Of a stretch of 64,000 nt of DNA, positions 1-7,314 are shown piece after piece. The translations under genes were made by a program, and so were the position numbers. The stretch covers positions 682,001-746,000 of the forward strand of contig NZ_VAUP01000015.1 of the NCBI RefSeq assembly GCF_005871085.1, given 5' to 3'. The number at the start of each line of letters is the position of its first letter. The stretch's first letter is position 1. Origin of the DNA: Xanthobacter autotrophicus. Its GTDB lineage: Bacteria; Pseudomonadota; Alphaproteobacteria; Rhizobiales; Xanthobacteraceae. Under the pieces are notes generated by a model that did not search any database, was not told the DNA's origin, and worked only from the letters and a program-made list of their open reading frames with translations.

Positions 1-93
1 GACGAGAACAATGTGGGCGTGATCGCGGACATGCCCACCATGGCCATCCGCCCGCGCCGCGCGGTCGAACTCATCACCACGGGCGCCGCCTGA
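1..93 (+). CDS. C-terminal end of an unidentified protein (left-edge partial)
   Basis: An open frame runs in from the left edge and stops at TGA 91-93, giving about 30 residues that end in RRAVELITTGAA. The start lies outside the window. I do not recognise the family from this tail. It is on the same strand as, and 31 bases ahead of, the next gene, so it may be part of the same fatty-acid or ring catabolic cluster. Confidence 0.55.
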   Translation, partial: DENNVGVIADMPTMAIRPRRAVELITTGAA

Positions 94-124
94 GGCCCGC
101 CTGCGGGAACAGGGAAGACAACAG

Positions 125-541
125 ATGGATTTCGCCTGTTCCGAAAAGGTCGAGGACCTGCGCACCCGCGTCAGCGACTTCATGGCGGCGCACGTGCTGC
201 CGGCCAACACCCAGTGGCACCGGGAGGTGGAGGCGGGGCGCTATCCCCTCGACCTGATCGAGCGGCTGAAGGCGAAGGCCTATGCGGGCGGGGCGGTGGC
301 GGACCTGCCCTCCAACTGGCTGCTGTTGAAGAATGCCGCCGCCATGGGTGTCCATTGGGGCGCCTACCGCCAGCATCATTCCGAGTTGGTAAGCGTCCTG
401 TTCGACGAACTGTTCGCGCTACGCCGGAGCGGGGCCATCGTCCCGCTCATCCGCGACGTCTTCCCGCTGGCTGAGGCGCCGGAGGCGCTGGAAGCGCTGG
501 CCGGCCGGCGCACCGTGGGCAAGGTGGTGCTGGAGCCGTGA
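125..541 (+). CDS. Chimeric remnant: acyl-CoA dehydrogenase N-terminus fused to quinone oxidoreductase C-terminus
   Basis: An intact 138-codon frame whose halves belong to different families. Residues 1 to about 57 (MDFACSEKVEDLRTRVSDFM onward) read as the N-terminal helical domain of an acyl-CoA dehydrogenase, normally about 400 residues long. From about residue 60 (LPSNWLLLKNAAAMGVHWGA) to the end (TVGKVVLEP) the sequence reads as the C-terminal part of a zinc-type NADPH:quinone oxidoreductase, including the PLAEAPEALEAL segment before the final strand. The join lies near 296-304. The simplest reading is an in-frame deletion that removed the 3' part of one gene and the 5' part of the next. 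Neither half keeps a full active site, so the product is probably non-functional. A purine-rich AGGGAAG at 110-116 precedes the ATG. Confidence 0.75.
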   Translation: MDFACSEKVEDLRTRVSDFMAAHVLPANTQWHREVEAGRYPLDLIERLKAKAYAGGAVADLPSNWLLLKNAAAMGVHWGAYRQHHSELVSVLFDELFALRRSGAIVPLIRDVFPLAEAPEALEALAGRRTVGKVVLEP

Positions 542-604
542 GCGGCCGATGGACCGCAGGGACGGCGGGCAAATGGCGGGGTGCAGGCGCATCCGCTTGA
601 CCTA

Positions 605-626
605 AATGTTACTCATGAGTAACATT
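605..626. promoter_or_regulatory. 22-bp perfect palindrome, probable TetR operator
   Basis: Positions 605-615 read AATGTTACTCA and 616-626 are the exact reverse complement, so every base pairs. It sits just upstream of, or overlapping, the start of the TetR-family gene. TetR dimers typically bind palindromes of this size next to their own gene, so autoregulation is likely. The palindrome contains two in-frame ATGs (606, 615), which favours a translation start further downstream. Confidence 0.7.
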
Positions 627-686
627 CCTTCTGACAGGTCGACTGGCATCCCTTTGCCCTTGTCGCCTCCCGAGCCGGACCCTGCG

Positions 687-1358
687 ATGGCGCCCCCAAA
701 ACCCACCGACGCCGTGCTGGCGGATCCCTCGCCCTGGCGCTCTCCCGCCCAGCGCGGGCGCGACCGGGCGCTCAAGCGCGAGGCGGTGCTGAAGGCAGCG
801 GCGCGGCTGTTCAATGAAAAGGGCTTCCACGCCACCTCGCTGGACGACGTGGCACGGCAACTGAATGTCACCAAGCCGACCCTGTACCATTACTTCCGCA
901 GCAAGGATGAAGTCCTGTTCGAATGCTGCCGCATGGGGCTGGAGATGATCGAGGCGGCGGCAACCCCGGTTCCCGGCTCAAGCGCCAGCGGGCTCGAACG
1001 GCTGAGGGCATTGATGGAGCAATATGCCGAGGCCATGACCATGGATTTCGGCATGAGCATCACCCGTACCCCGGACACCGCCCTCTCGCCCGAGAACCGC
1101 GCCGAGCTGCGGCGCCTGAAATCGCAGATCGACCGCGCCATGCGCGGCGTGATCCAGAGCGGCATCGAGGATGGCTCCATCGCCCCCTGCGATGTGCGCA
1201 CCGCTGCCTTCGCCATCGCCGGGGCGCTGAACGCCATCGCCCATTGGTACAAGCCCGGCGGCCCCCTCGCGCCGGCCGAGATCGCCCGCCAGACCGCCGA
1301 CTTTCTCATCCAGGGGCTCGCGCCCCGCACCCCAGAACGACGCCGGCGCAAGCGCTGA
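687..1358 (+). CDS. TetR/AcrR-family transcriptional regulator
   Basis: DNA-binding repressor, probably controlling the downstream catabolic genes through a small acyl-CoA or similar ligand. The N-terminal helix-turn-helix is clear: AAARLFNEKGFHATSLDDVA followed by the recognition segment NVTKPTLYHYFRSKDEV, standard for TetR. The C-terminal part is the variable ligand domain and ends in a basic RRRRKR tail. I chose the ATG at 687 (223 residues) because the frame upstream to 606 codes for a Pro-rich, non-conserved leader and overlaps the palindrome at 605-626; neither start has a clear ribosome site, so 606 or 615 remains possible. The nitronate monooxygenase gene follows after 27 bases. Family call firm, ligand unknown. 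Confidence 0.85.
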   Translation: MAPPKPTDAVLADPSPWRSPAQRGRDRALKREAVLKAAARLFNEKGFHATSLDDVARQLNVTKPTLYHYFRSKDEVLFECCRMGLEMIEAAATPVPGSSASGLERLRALMEQYAEAMTMDFGMSITRTPDTALSPENRAELRRLKSQIDRAMRGVIQSGIEDGSIAPCDVRTAAFAIAGALNAIAHWYKPGGPLAPAEIARQTADFLIQGLAPRTPERRRRKR

Positions 1359-1385
1359 GCCTCGCCCGATTAAGGAGGACACCCC

Positions 1386-2357
1386 ATGGCCCTGCCTGCC
1401 GCGTTCCGCGACCTTGCCATCCCGGCCATCGCCTCGCCCATGTTCCTCGCCTCCGGCCCCGACCTGGTGGTGGAGGTGTGCCGCAGTGGGCTCGTGGGCA
1501 CCTTCCCGGCCCTCAACGCGCGCACCAGCGACGCCTATGCGGCCTGGCTCGGCGAGATCGAGGACCGGCTCGCCGCGGCGACGCAGGCCGGCCAACGCCC
1601 GGCGCCCTATGGGGTCAACCTCATCGTCCACAAGTCCAACCCGCGCCTGGCCGCCGACATCGAGCTGACGGTGAAACACAAGGTGCCGCTCGTCATCACC
1701 TCTCTCGGCGCGGTGCCCGAGGTAGTGGATGCGGTGCACAGCTATGGCGGCGCCATCTTCCACGACGTGATCAACATGCGCCACGCCCGCAAGGCGGCGG
1801 AGGCCGGCGTGGACGGCATCATCGCCGTGTGCGCGGGGGCCGGCGGCCATGCGGGCACCTTGAGCCCGTTCGCCCTCATCCCCGAGATCGCCAGCTTCTT
1901 CACGGGCACCATCGTCCTCTCCGGCGCCATGAGCACCGGCCGCCACATCGCCGCCGCCCGCATGCTCGGCGCCGACATGGCGTATTTGGGCACCCGCTTC
2001 CTCGCCACGCGGGAATGCATGGTGCCCGACGCGCAGAAGGAGATGGTGGTGACGGCGAATGCCGACGACATCGTCTACACCCCCAAGGTCAGCGGCATAC
2101 CGGCGAATTTCCTGCGCCAGAGCCTTGCCGCCGCCGGCATCGACCTCGACCAGCCGAAGCACGAGGGCGGGCTGGACATGGCCAGCGAGGCCAAGGCCTG
2201 GAAGACCGTTTGGTCAGCCGGACAGGGCGTCGGCTCGGTTCGGGAGGTGCTGCCGGCCGCAGAGCTATGCCGCCAGTTGATCGCGGAATATCACGCCGCC
2301 CGCCGCGAGGTGGCGCAGGAAGAGGCTGCCTCCGCCCACTTCACGCCCGCCGCCTGA
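1386..2357 (+). CDS. Nitronate monooxygenase / 2-nitropropane dioxygenase-like flavoprotein
   Basis: FMN-binding TIM-barrel protein of 323 residues. Typical features are the N-terminal IAIPAIASPMFLASGP-like opening (here IPAIASPMFLASGPDLVV), a mid-protein glycine-rich phosphate loop VCAGAGGHAGTLSPFALIPE, and LSGAMSTGRHIAAARMLGAD near residue 180. Members oxidise nitronates, but in steroid-ring degradation a relative (IpdC) acts on a CoA-linked ring intermediate. With an SCP2-type thiolase, dehydratases and an SDR alongside, a catabolic role on a cyclic or branched acyl-CoA is as likely as nitronate detoxification. AAGGAGG at 1374-1380 gives a strong ribosome site before the ATG. The gene follows the TetR gene closely and was probably co-transcribed. 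Confidence 0.85.
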   Translation: MALPAAFRDLAIPAIASPMFLASGPDLVVEVCRSGLVGTFPALNARTSDAYAAWLGEIEDRLAAATQAGQRPAPYGVNLIVHKSNPRLAADIELTVKHKVPLVITSLGAVPEVVDAVHSYGGAIFHDVINMRHARKAAEAGVDGIIAVCAGAGGHAGTLSPFALIPEIASFFTGTIVLSGAMSTGRHIAAARMLGADMAYLGTRFLATRECMVPDAQKEMVVTANADDIVYTPKVSGIPANFLRQSLAAAGIDLDQPKHEGGLDMASEAKAWKTVWSAGQGVGSVREVLPAAELCRQLIAEYHAARREVAQEEAASAHFTPAA

Positions 2358-2546
2358 GTGCGCTCGCCCCTCCTCTCGCCGCAGAAACCAGACGTGTCCG
2401 GCGTCTGTCCCCGCGATCCAAAGGCAGCGATAGCCGCGCTCCGGCAAGAGACGATTTCCATGCCGGGTGATCGACGCCGCGACCTTTCAAACTGAAGCGG
2501 CGCTGCCTTTTCATGGTGTTGACAAGGCCAGGGATGGCAAGAATAA

Positions 2547-2587
2547 TTTGTCGGACAAACCGATAAACTGCTCAAGATCGGACAAAC
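2547..2587. promoter_or_regulatory. Inverted and direct repeats ahead of the thiolase operon
   Basis: TTTGTC-G-GACAAA (2547-2559) is a perfect 6+1+6 inverted repeat. Its right half is part of TCGGACAAAC at 2551-2560, which recurs exactly at 2578-2587, 27 bases downstream. The pair lies 63-103 bases before the thiolase ATG in a 292-base gap with no other gene. It looks like a binding site for a dimeric regulator placed over a promoter; which protein binds is not shown. It does not match the palindrome at 605-626. Confidence 0.45.
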
Positions 2588-2649
2588 GCGGCGCGGCACT
2601 CGGGCAGGGCGCGCGTCACCGCCGATACAATCAAAATCAGGGGAAACGC

Positions 2650-3837
2650 ATGGCACAGGTGGTGGTGGGCGGGGTGGGCATGACCCGCTTCGTGAAGCCG
2701 AGCGAAAGCCCGAGCTACGTCGCGCTGGCGCGCGAGGCGGTGCGCAGCGCGCTGGCCGACGCTGGGATCGATTACGCCAAGGTCCAGCAGGCCTATGTGG
2801 GTTACGTCTACGGCGATTCCACCAGCGGCCAGAAGGCGCTCTACGGCGTGGGGCTCACCGGCATCCCGGTAGTGAATGTGAACAACAATTGCGCCACCGG
2901 CTCCACCGCCCTGTGGCTGGCCCGCAATGCAATCCTGTCGGGACAGGCCGAGTGCGTGCTGGCGCTCGGCTTCGAGCAGATGCAGCCAGGCGCCCTCGTG
3001 GAGCACTGGAAGGACCGGCCGGGGCCGCTGGAAGATTTCATAAAGGTCACCACCGACGTGGCCTATGACGGCGACGTGCCCATGGCGCCGAAGATGTTCG
3101 GCGGCGCCGGCATCGCCCATCAGAACAAGTATGGCACCAAGGACACCACCTTCGCTGCCATCCGCGCCAAGGCGAGCCGGCATGCGGTCCACAATGCCCG
3201 CGCCATCTTCCGCAAGGAGGTGAGCGTGGAGGAGGTGATGGCCTCACCGCCGGTGACGCGCCTGCTCACCCGCCTGCAATGCTGCCCGCCCACCTGCGGC
3301 GCGGCGGCCGCCATCCTGTGCACGCCGGACTTCGCGCGCCGCCACGGCATCGACACCACTGTGACCATCGCCGCCCAGACCATGACCACGGACTTTCCCT
3401 CCAGCTTCGAGCCGGACCTGATGCGCGTGGTGGGCTACGACATGACCGCCGCGGCGGCGGCTTCGGTGTGGGCCCAGTCCGGCCTCGGCCCCGACGATGT
3501 GGACGTGGCCGAACTGCACGACTGCTTCACCGCCAACGAGCTGATCACCTATGAGGGCCTCGGATTCTGCCCGGAAGGCGGGGCTGAGAAGTTCATCCTC
3601 GACGGCGACAACAGCTACGGCGGCAAGGTGGTCACCAATCCCTCGGGCGGGCTGCTCTCCAAGGGCCATCCGCTGGGCGCAACCGGCCTTGCGCAATGCT
3701 TCGAGCTGACCGGCCAATTGCGCGGCACCATGGAGGCGCGGCAGGTGGAGGGCGCGCGGGTGGCGCTCCAGCACAATCTCGGCCTCGGCGGCGCCTGCGT
3801 GGTCACGCTCTATACGGCGGACCGGGGCGCGCGATGA
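2650..3837 (+). CDS. SCP2/SCPx-type thiolase (acetyl-CoA acetyltransferase family)
   Basis: Thiolytic cleavage of a 3-ketoacyl-CoA, last step of a beta-oxidation round, cytosolic. The 395-residue protein has the nucleophilic cysteine in NNNCATGSTALWLARNA (Cys81), the C-terminal catalytic His in GGLLSKGHPLGATGLAQ, and the HDCFTANELITYEGLG block that marks the SCP-x/lipid-transfer-type thiolases used on sterols and branched substrates rather than the classic FadA type. ATG 2650 was chosen over an in-frame upstream start at 2467 because the protein then begins MAQVVVGGVGMTRF as the family does; the upstream codons contain the repeats at 2547-2587. Its TGA overlaps the next ATG by four bases, indicating coupled translation. 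Confidence 0.9.
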   Translation: MAQVVVGGVGMTRFVKPSESPSYVALAREAVRSALADAGIDYAKVQQAYVGYVYGDSTSGQKALYGVGLTGIPVVNVNNNCATGSTALWLARNAILSGQAECVLALGFEQMQPGALVEHWKDRPGPLEDFIKVTTDVAYDGDVPMAPKMFGGAGIAHQNKYGTKDTTFAAIRAKASRHAVHNARAIFRKEVSVEEVMASPPVTRLLTRLQCCPPTCGAAAAILCTPDFARRHGIDTTVTIAAQTMTTDFPSSFEPDLMRVVGYDMTAAAAASVWAQSGLGPDDVDVAELHDCFTANELITYEGLGFCPEGGAEKFILDGDNSYGGKVVTNPSGGLLSKGHPLGATGLAQCFELTGQLRGTMEARQVEGARVALQHNLGLGGACVVTLYTADRGAR

Positions 3838-4277
3838 TCGACCGCAGCTTCATCGGCCACGTGTTCGATCCGTTCACGGTGGAGGTGGAGAAGGGGCGCA
3901 TCCGCTTCTTCGCCCGCACCATCGGCGAGACCAATCCCGTTTTCACCGACGAGGTGGCGGCCCACGCGGCGGGCTATGCCTCCCTGCCCCTCCCGCCGAC
4001 GCAATTGTTCTGCCTGGAGATGGACGGGCCGGACCCGTTTTTGTTTTTCAATCGTCTTGGCCTCGACTTCGCGCGCCTCCTGCACGGCGAGCAATCCTTT
4101 GCCCATAAGCGGGTGGTGTGCGCCGGCGAACGGCTCACCTTCACCCAGAAGGTGGCGGACATCTACGACAAGAAGAACGGCGCACTGGAATTCGTGCTGC
4201 GCGAGACCTCCGTGGACGATGAGGCCGGCCGGCGTGTCGCCGACCTGAAATCCACCCTGGTGATCCGCAACGGCTAG
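3834..4277 (+). CDS. FAS1-type/MaoC N-terminal hot-dog dehydratase subunit
   Basis: Single hot-dog domain protein of 147 residues (MIDRSFIGHVFDPFTVEVEK onward) like the N-terminal half of type 2 MaoC enoyl-CoA hydratases (PF13452). Typical features are GRIRFFARTIGETNPVF, then PLPPTQLFCLEMDGP, and the C-terminal VVCAGERLTFTQKVADIYDK. This half normally lacks the catalytic Asp-His pair and pairs with a MaoC-domain partner, which is exactly the next gene. ATG 3834 overlaps the thiolase stop (ATGA), and the MaoC gene starts 12 bases after its stop. Together the two subunits would hydrate a 2-enoyl-CoA with bulky side chain. Confidence 0.85.
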   Translation: MIDRSFIGHVFDPFTVEVEKGRIRFFARTIGETNPVFTDEVAAHAAGYASLPLPPTQLFCLEMDGPDPFLFFNRLGLDFARLLHGEQSFAHKRVVCAGERLTFTQKVADIYDKKNGALEFVLRETSVDDEAGRRVADLKSTLVIRNG

Positions 4278-4289
4278 GGGCAAGCAACC

Positions 4290-4715
4290 ATGACGCACGC
4301 CCCTGCCCTCGCGATCGGCGACATCTTCGCCACGCTGGAGCTTCCCCCGGTCACCCGCACCCAGCTGGCGCTCTATGCCGGCGCCTCGGGCGACCACAAC
4401 CCCATCCACATCGACATCGATTTCGCCCACGCCGCTGGCGAAAAGGACGTGTTCGCCCAGGGCATGTTCGTGATGGCCTTCCTCGGCCGCCTGCTGACGG
4501 CCAACGCGCCGGTCACCGCCCTGCGCGCCTTCTCGACGCGGTTCCTCGCCATGACCCGCCTTGGCGACCGCCTCACCCTCACCGCCACGGTGGCGGAGCT
4601 GCTTGAGGCAGAGGGTGAGCGGCGCATGCGCCTCGACCTTGCCGTCCGCGACCAGAACGGCGAACAGAAACTGTCCGGCGCAGCGATCCTCGCGCTCGGC
4701 CTTCAGGACCTTTGA
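4290..4715 (+). CDS. MaoC-domain enoyl-CoA hydratase subunit
   Basis: Hot-dog hydratase of 141 residues carrying the catalytic loop ASGDHNPIHIDIDFAHAAG, in which Asp and His activate water in R-specific enoyl-CoA hydratases. It is the catalytic partner of the upstream FAS1-type subunit; heteromeric pairs of this kind act on steroid side-chain or other bulky acyl-CoAs (known of the family, inferred here). Its stop is only 11 bases before the SDR ATG at 4727, so the operon continues. Substrate cannot be read from the sequence. Confidence 0.87.
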   Translation: MTHAPALAIGDIFATLELPPVTRTQLALYAGASGDHNPIHIDIDFAHAAGEKDVFAQGMFVMAFLGRLLTANAPVTALRAFSTRFLAMTRLGDRLTLTATVAELLEAEGERRMRLDLAVRDQNGEQKLSGAAILALGLQDL

Positions 4716-4726
4716 AAGGCGCAGTC

Positions 4727-5551
4727 ATGACGAAGCTTACCGGCAAGGTCGCCTATGTGACCGGGGCCGGCCGCGGCATCGGCCGGGCCATCGCCCTGAA
4801 ACTGGCGGGGGAAGGCGCCCGCCTCGTCCTCAACGATCTGGATTCCGAGCCAGTGGAGGCCGTCCGCGCCGAGATCCTGGCGCTGGGCGGCGAGGCCATC
4901 GCCGTTCCCGGATCGGTGACGGCGGAGGGCTTCGCCCAGAGCTTCATCGATCAGGGCATCGCGGCGTTCGACGGCATCGACATCATCGTCAACAATGCCG
5001 GCTACACCTGGGACAGCCTGATCGGCAAGATGAGCGACGCACAGTTCGACGCCATCCTCGACGTGCACCTGAAGGCGCCGTTCCAGATCCTGCGGGCCGC
5101 CGCCGAGCCCATCCGCATCCGCGCGGCGCAGGAAGCGGCCGAGGGGCGCGAGGTGTTCCGCAAGGTGGTGAATATCTCCTCCATCGCCGGCACCGGCGGC
5201 AACATGGGCCAGGCCAATTATGCCTCCGCCAAGGCGGGCGTCATCGGCCTCACCAAGACGCTGTCGAAGGAGTGGGGACGCTTCAAGGTGAATGTGAACT
5301 GCGTCGCCTTCGGCCTCATCGAGACCCGCATGACGGCAGCCTCCGAGACGAAAGCCTCCATCACGGTGGAGGGCAACCAGGTGGCCATCGGCCTGCCGCC
5401 CAAGGTGCTGGACGGCTTCCGCAGCCTCATTCCGCTGGGCCGCGCCGGCACGCCGGAGGAAGCCGCCGACGGCGTCTATCTCTTCTGCGCGCCGGAATCC
5501 AACTATGTCAGCGGACAGGTGCTGGTGGTCGGCGGCGGCATTTCTTTCTGA
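4727..5551 (+). CDS. Short-chain dehydrogenase/reductase (SDR)
   Basis: NAD(P)-dependent Rossmann oxidoreductase of 274 residues, likely the 3-hydroxyacyl-CoA dehydrogenase of this cluster. Motifs in order: cofactor loop VTGAGRGIGRAIA near residue 11, NNAG near residue 88, and the catalytic Ser-Tyr-Lys set in VNISSIAGTGG...NYASAKAGVIG. An insert around residues 120-145 (RAAQEAAEGREVFRKV) before the Ser strand is slightly longer than in simple FabG proteins and recalls the SDRs of steroid-type clusters. ATG 4727 follows GAAAGGCG; a TTG 15 bases earlier is less likely. It is followed after 89 bases by the reductase gene. Confidence 0.9.
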   Translation: MTKLTGKVAYVTGAGRGIGRAIALKLAGEGARLVLNDLDSEPVEAVRAEILALGGEAIAVPGSVTAEGFAQSFIDQGIAAFDGIDIIVNNAGYTWDSLIGKMSDAQFDAILDVHLKAPFQILRAAAEPIRIRAAQEAAEGREVFRKVVNISSIAGTGGNMGQANYASAKAGVIGLTKTLSKEWGRFKVNVNCVAFGLIETRMTAASETKASITVEGNQVAIGLPPKVLDGFRSLIPLGRAGTPEEAADGVYLFCAPESNYVSGQVLVVGGGISF

Positions 5552-5640
5552 ATGCCGCACGCCACCGCACCTGCGGGAAGTTGGCCCCAACCTTGCGTGT
5601 TGCTCGTCACCAGCGTTCCGCGCGGATGAAGAGGTCAGCA

Positions 5641-6600
5641 ATGTCGGACGAAGCCCTGCAGTCGGTGGTCGTGGCCAAGAAGACGGTCGAGGCCGAGAAC
5701 ATGGTCTCCTTCGAACTCGTCCCCGCAGAGGGCGGCGAGCTGGCGCCCTTCACGCCGGGCGCCCATGTGGACGTGACCATTCCCGGTGGCCTCATGCGCC
5801 AGTATTCCCTGTGCAACAGCGCCAGCGAGCGCCATCGCTACGTGATCGGTGTGTGGAAGGACGCCAACAGCCGCGGCGGCTCCAAGGCCCTGTTCCAGCA
5901 GGTGAACGAGGGCGACCGCCTACAGGTGGGCGAGCCGCGCAACCGCTTCGCGGTGCCCCGCGACGTGAAGCGCGCCCTGCTGTTCGCCCGCGGCATCGGC
6001 GCGACGCCCGTGCTCTCCATCGCCGACCACCTGAAGGCGAAGAACATCCCGTTCGAGTTCCATTATCTGTTCGCCGGCGGCTCGCCGGGCTCGTTCCGCG
6101 CCACCATCGAGGCCTCGACCTTCGCCGAGAACACCACCTTCTATTTCGAGGCCGCCGAGCCACGCCTCAACCCGGCAGCTCTGCTCGCCGACCGGCCGGA
6201 CGACACCCATCTGTTCCTGTGCGGCGTGGACTGGTGGCTTGATCCGGTGATCGCCAACGCCCAGCAGAAGGGCTACGGCGTCAACCGCATCCATGTGGAG
6301 CGCTTCACCGCCAAGGCGCCCCCGCCGCTGCTGGACAAGGTGTTCGACGTGAAGATCGCCAGCTCCGGCAAGGTCATCAAGATCCCCGGCGACCGCTCGG
6401 TCACCGCCGCGCTGGAGGAGGCCGGCGTGAAGGTGCCCACTTCATGCGAGCAGGGCGCCTGCGGCACCTGCAAAGTGAAGGTGCTGGAAGGCGAGATCGA
6501 CCACCGCGACAAGCGCCTGAAGCCCGAGGAGAAGGAACAGGGCTATTTCCTGGCCTGCGTGTCGCGTGCCAAAGGCGACCTGCTGGTGTTGGATTTGTGA
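5641..6600 (+). CDS. PDR/VanB-type ferredoxin-fused flavin reductase
   Basis: Electron-transfer component of a Rieske-type oxygenase, 319 residues, cytosolic. Order: flavin domain with RQYSLCNS at 53-60, NAD domain with LLFARGIGATPVLSIADHL, and a C-terminal plant-type [2Fe-2S] domain with Cys269, Cys274, Cys277 (CEQGACGTC) and Cys306 (FLACVSRAK). That order matches phthalate dioxygenase reductase and vanillate demethylase reductase (VanB). No oxygenase subunit lies in the window, so the partner is either left of position 1 or elsewhere. GAAGAGG at 5628-5634 supports ATG 5641. Two hairpins follow the stop. Confidence 0.9.
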   Translation: MSDEALQSVVVAKKTVEAENMVSFELVPAEGGELAPFTPGAHVDVTIPGGLMRQYSLCNSASERHRYVIGVWKDANSRGGSKALFQQVNEGDRLQVGEPRNRFAVPRDVKRALLFARGIGATPVLSIADHLKAKNIPFEFHYLFAGGSPGSFRATIEASTFAENTTFYFEAAEPRLNPAALLADRPDDTHLFLCGVDWWLDPVIANAQQKGYGVNRIHVERFTAKAPPPLLDKVFDVKIASSGKVIKIPGDRSVTAALEEAGVKVPTSCEQGACGTCKVKVLEGEIDHRDKRLKPEEKEQGYFLACVSRAKGDLLVLDL

Positions 6601-6614
6601 CAATTCCACTTCGG

Positions 6615-6647
6615 GCGGCTTCGCGTTTCATGAACCCGCGAAGCCGC
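6615..6647 (+). terminator. Hairpin after the reductase gene, probable terminator
   Basis: GCGGCTTCGCG (6615-6625) pairs perfectly with CGCGAAGCCGC (6637-6647) across an 11-base loop, starting 15 bases after the reductase stop. A T-run (6668-6673) follows about 20 bases later, so termination is likely though not textbook. Confidence 0.5.
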
Positions 6648-6670
6648 TCTCGAAGTCGAGTTCGCGCTTT

Positions 6671-6706
6671 TTTCTTCACGCGAACCGGTATCCATTTTCG
6701 CGTGAA
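6671..6706. repeat. Hairpin-forming dispersed intergenic repeat (copy 1)
   Basis: TTCACGCGAA (6675-6684) and TTCGCGTGAA (6697-6706) form a 10-bp stem. The segment 6671-6692 recurs at 25695-25716 in reverse orientation with one mismatch in 22 bases. Sequences of this kind, with ACGCGAACCGGTATC at the core, are scattered between genes in many Hyphomicrobiales genomes (recalled, not searched). Confidence 0.55.
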
Positions 6707-6751
6707 AACGCTTCAGGCCCCGTTGCGGTCACAGCGCAAGGAATGAGCCCC

Positions 6752-6952
6752 ATGGTTTCCGAAGAAGACGTCTGGCGGACCGCCTTCATCATCGCCGACC
6801 AGTACGGCCCCGAAGGCGTGGACTTCGCTCAACGCATGGCCGAAAGCTTCGAGATTGGCGGCAAGATGGAGGAGCATCGCGCGTGGGCCTCCATCACCGC
6901 CAAAGTGGCGACGCTCACTGCCGAGGATGCCGGCTTCACGCGCCCTAACTGA
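6752..6952 (+). CDS. Small hypothetical protein (DUF6961-like)
   Basis: A 66-residue acidic-helical protein beginning MVSEEDVWRTAFIIADQYGP. It has the look of the short DUF6961-type proteins of Hyphomicrobiales, which have a conserved EDxWRxA opening and no known function; the match is by memory only. AAGGA at 6738-6742 is nine bases ahead of ATG 6752 and too close to the other ATG at 6743, which decides the start. It lies alone between the repeat hairpins and tRNA-His. Confidence 0.6.
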   Translation: MVSEEDVWRTAFIIADQYGPEGVDFAQRMAESFEIGGKMEEHRAWASITAKVATLTAEDAGFTRPN

Positions 6953-7171
6953 CGGTGCCCGCGCGCCGTCCGTTTCGCGCTGTTCCTTGCCGCCCCTCTC
7001 GCAGCGCGGTCTTGCTGTCCCGCTGTGCCTTCGCGCCTTGCCCTCTCCTCCCTCACCTTGCGCCCCATGGCACATTGGCGCCCTGCGGCTCTGGCGCGCA
7101 GGCTGGCCAGACATGGGCAAGACCCAGCAACGGGACGAAAAATCCCCTGTGATTTGCGTCCATCCGGCCCC

Positions 7172-7200
7172 TTGAAATTGCCGGGTCGTGCGCGTAGGTT
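7172..7200 (+). promoter_or_regulatory. Likely sigma-70 promoter of tRNA-His
   Basis: TTGAAA (7172-7177) and TAGGTT (7195-7200) are separated by 17 bases and end 37 bases before the mature tRNA 5' end, the usual geometry for a tRNA promoter. The 285 bases between 6953 and the tRNA show no gene I would support. Confidence 0.45.
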
Positions 7201-7237
7201 CCGCGCTCTCCGCTGGAGCCTCGGGTTCCGGCGATAT

Positions 7238-7314
7238 GCAGGTGTAGCTCAGTTGGTTAGAGCGCCGGTCTGTGGAACCGGAGGTCGGTGGTTCGAGCCC
7301 ACCCACCTGTACCA
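7238..7314 (+). tRNA. tRNA-His (GTG)
   Basis: A 77-base cloverleaf: acceptor GCAGGTG/CACCTGT (first pair G-U), D arm, anticodon stem CCGGT/ACCGG closing the loop CTGTGGA with anticodon GTG at 7272-7274, T arm GGTGG-TTCGAGC-CCACC, and encoded CCA at 7312-7314. There is no G at -1 and the discriminator is A. This departure from the near-universal G-1:C73 pair of tRNA-His is known in most alphaproteobacteria and supports that placement. Its 3' half is echoed at 15960-15990. Confidence 0.96.
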
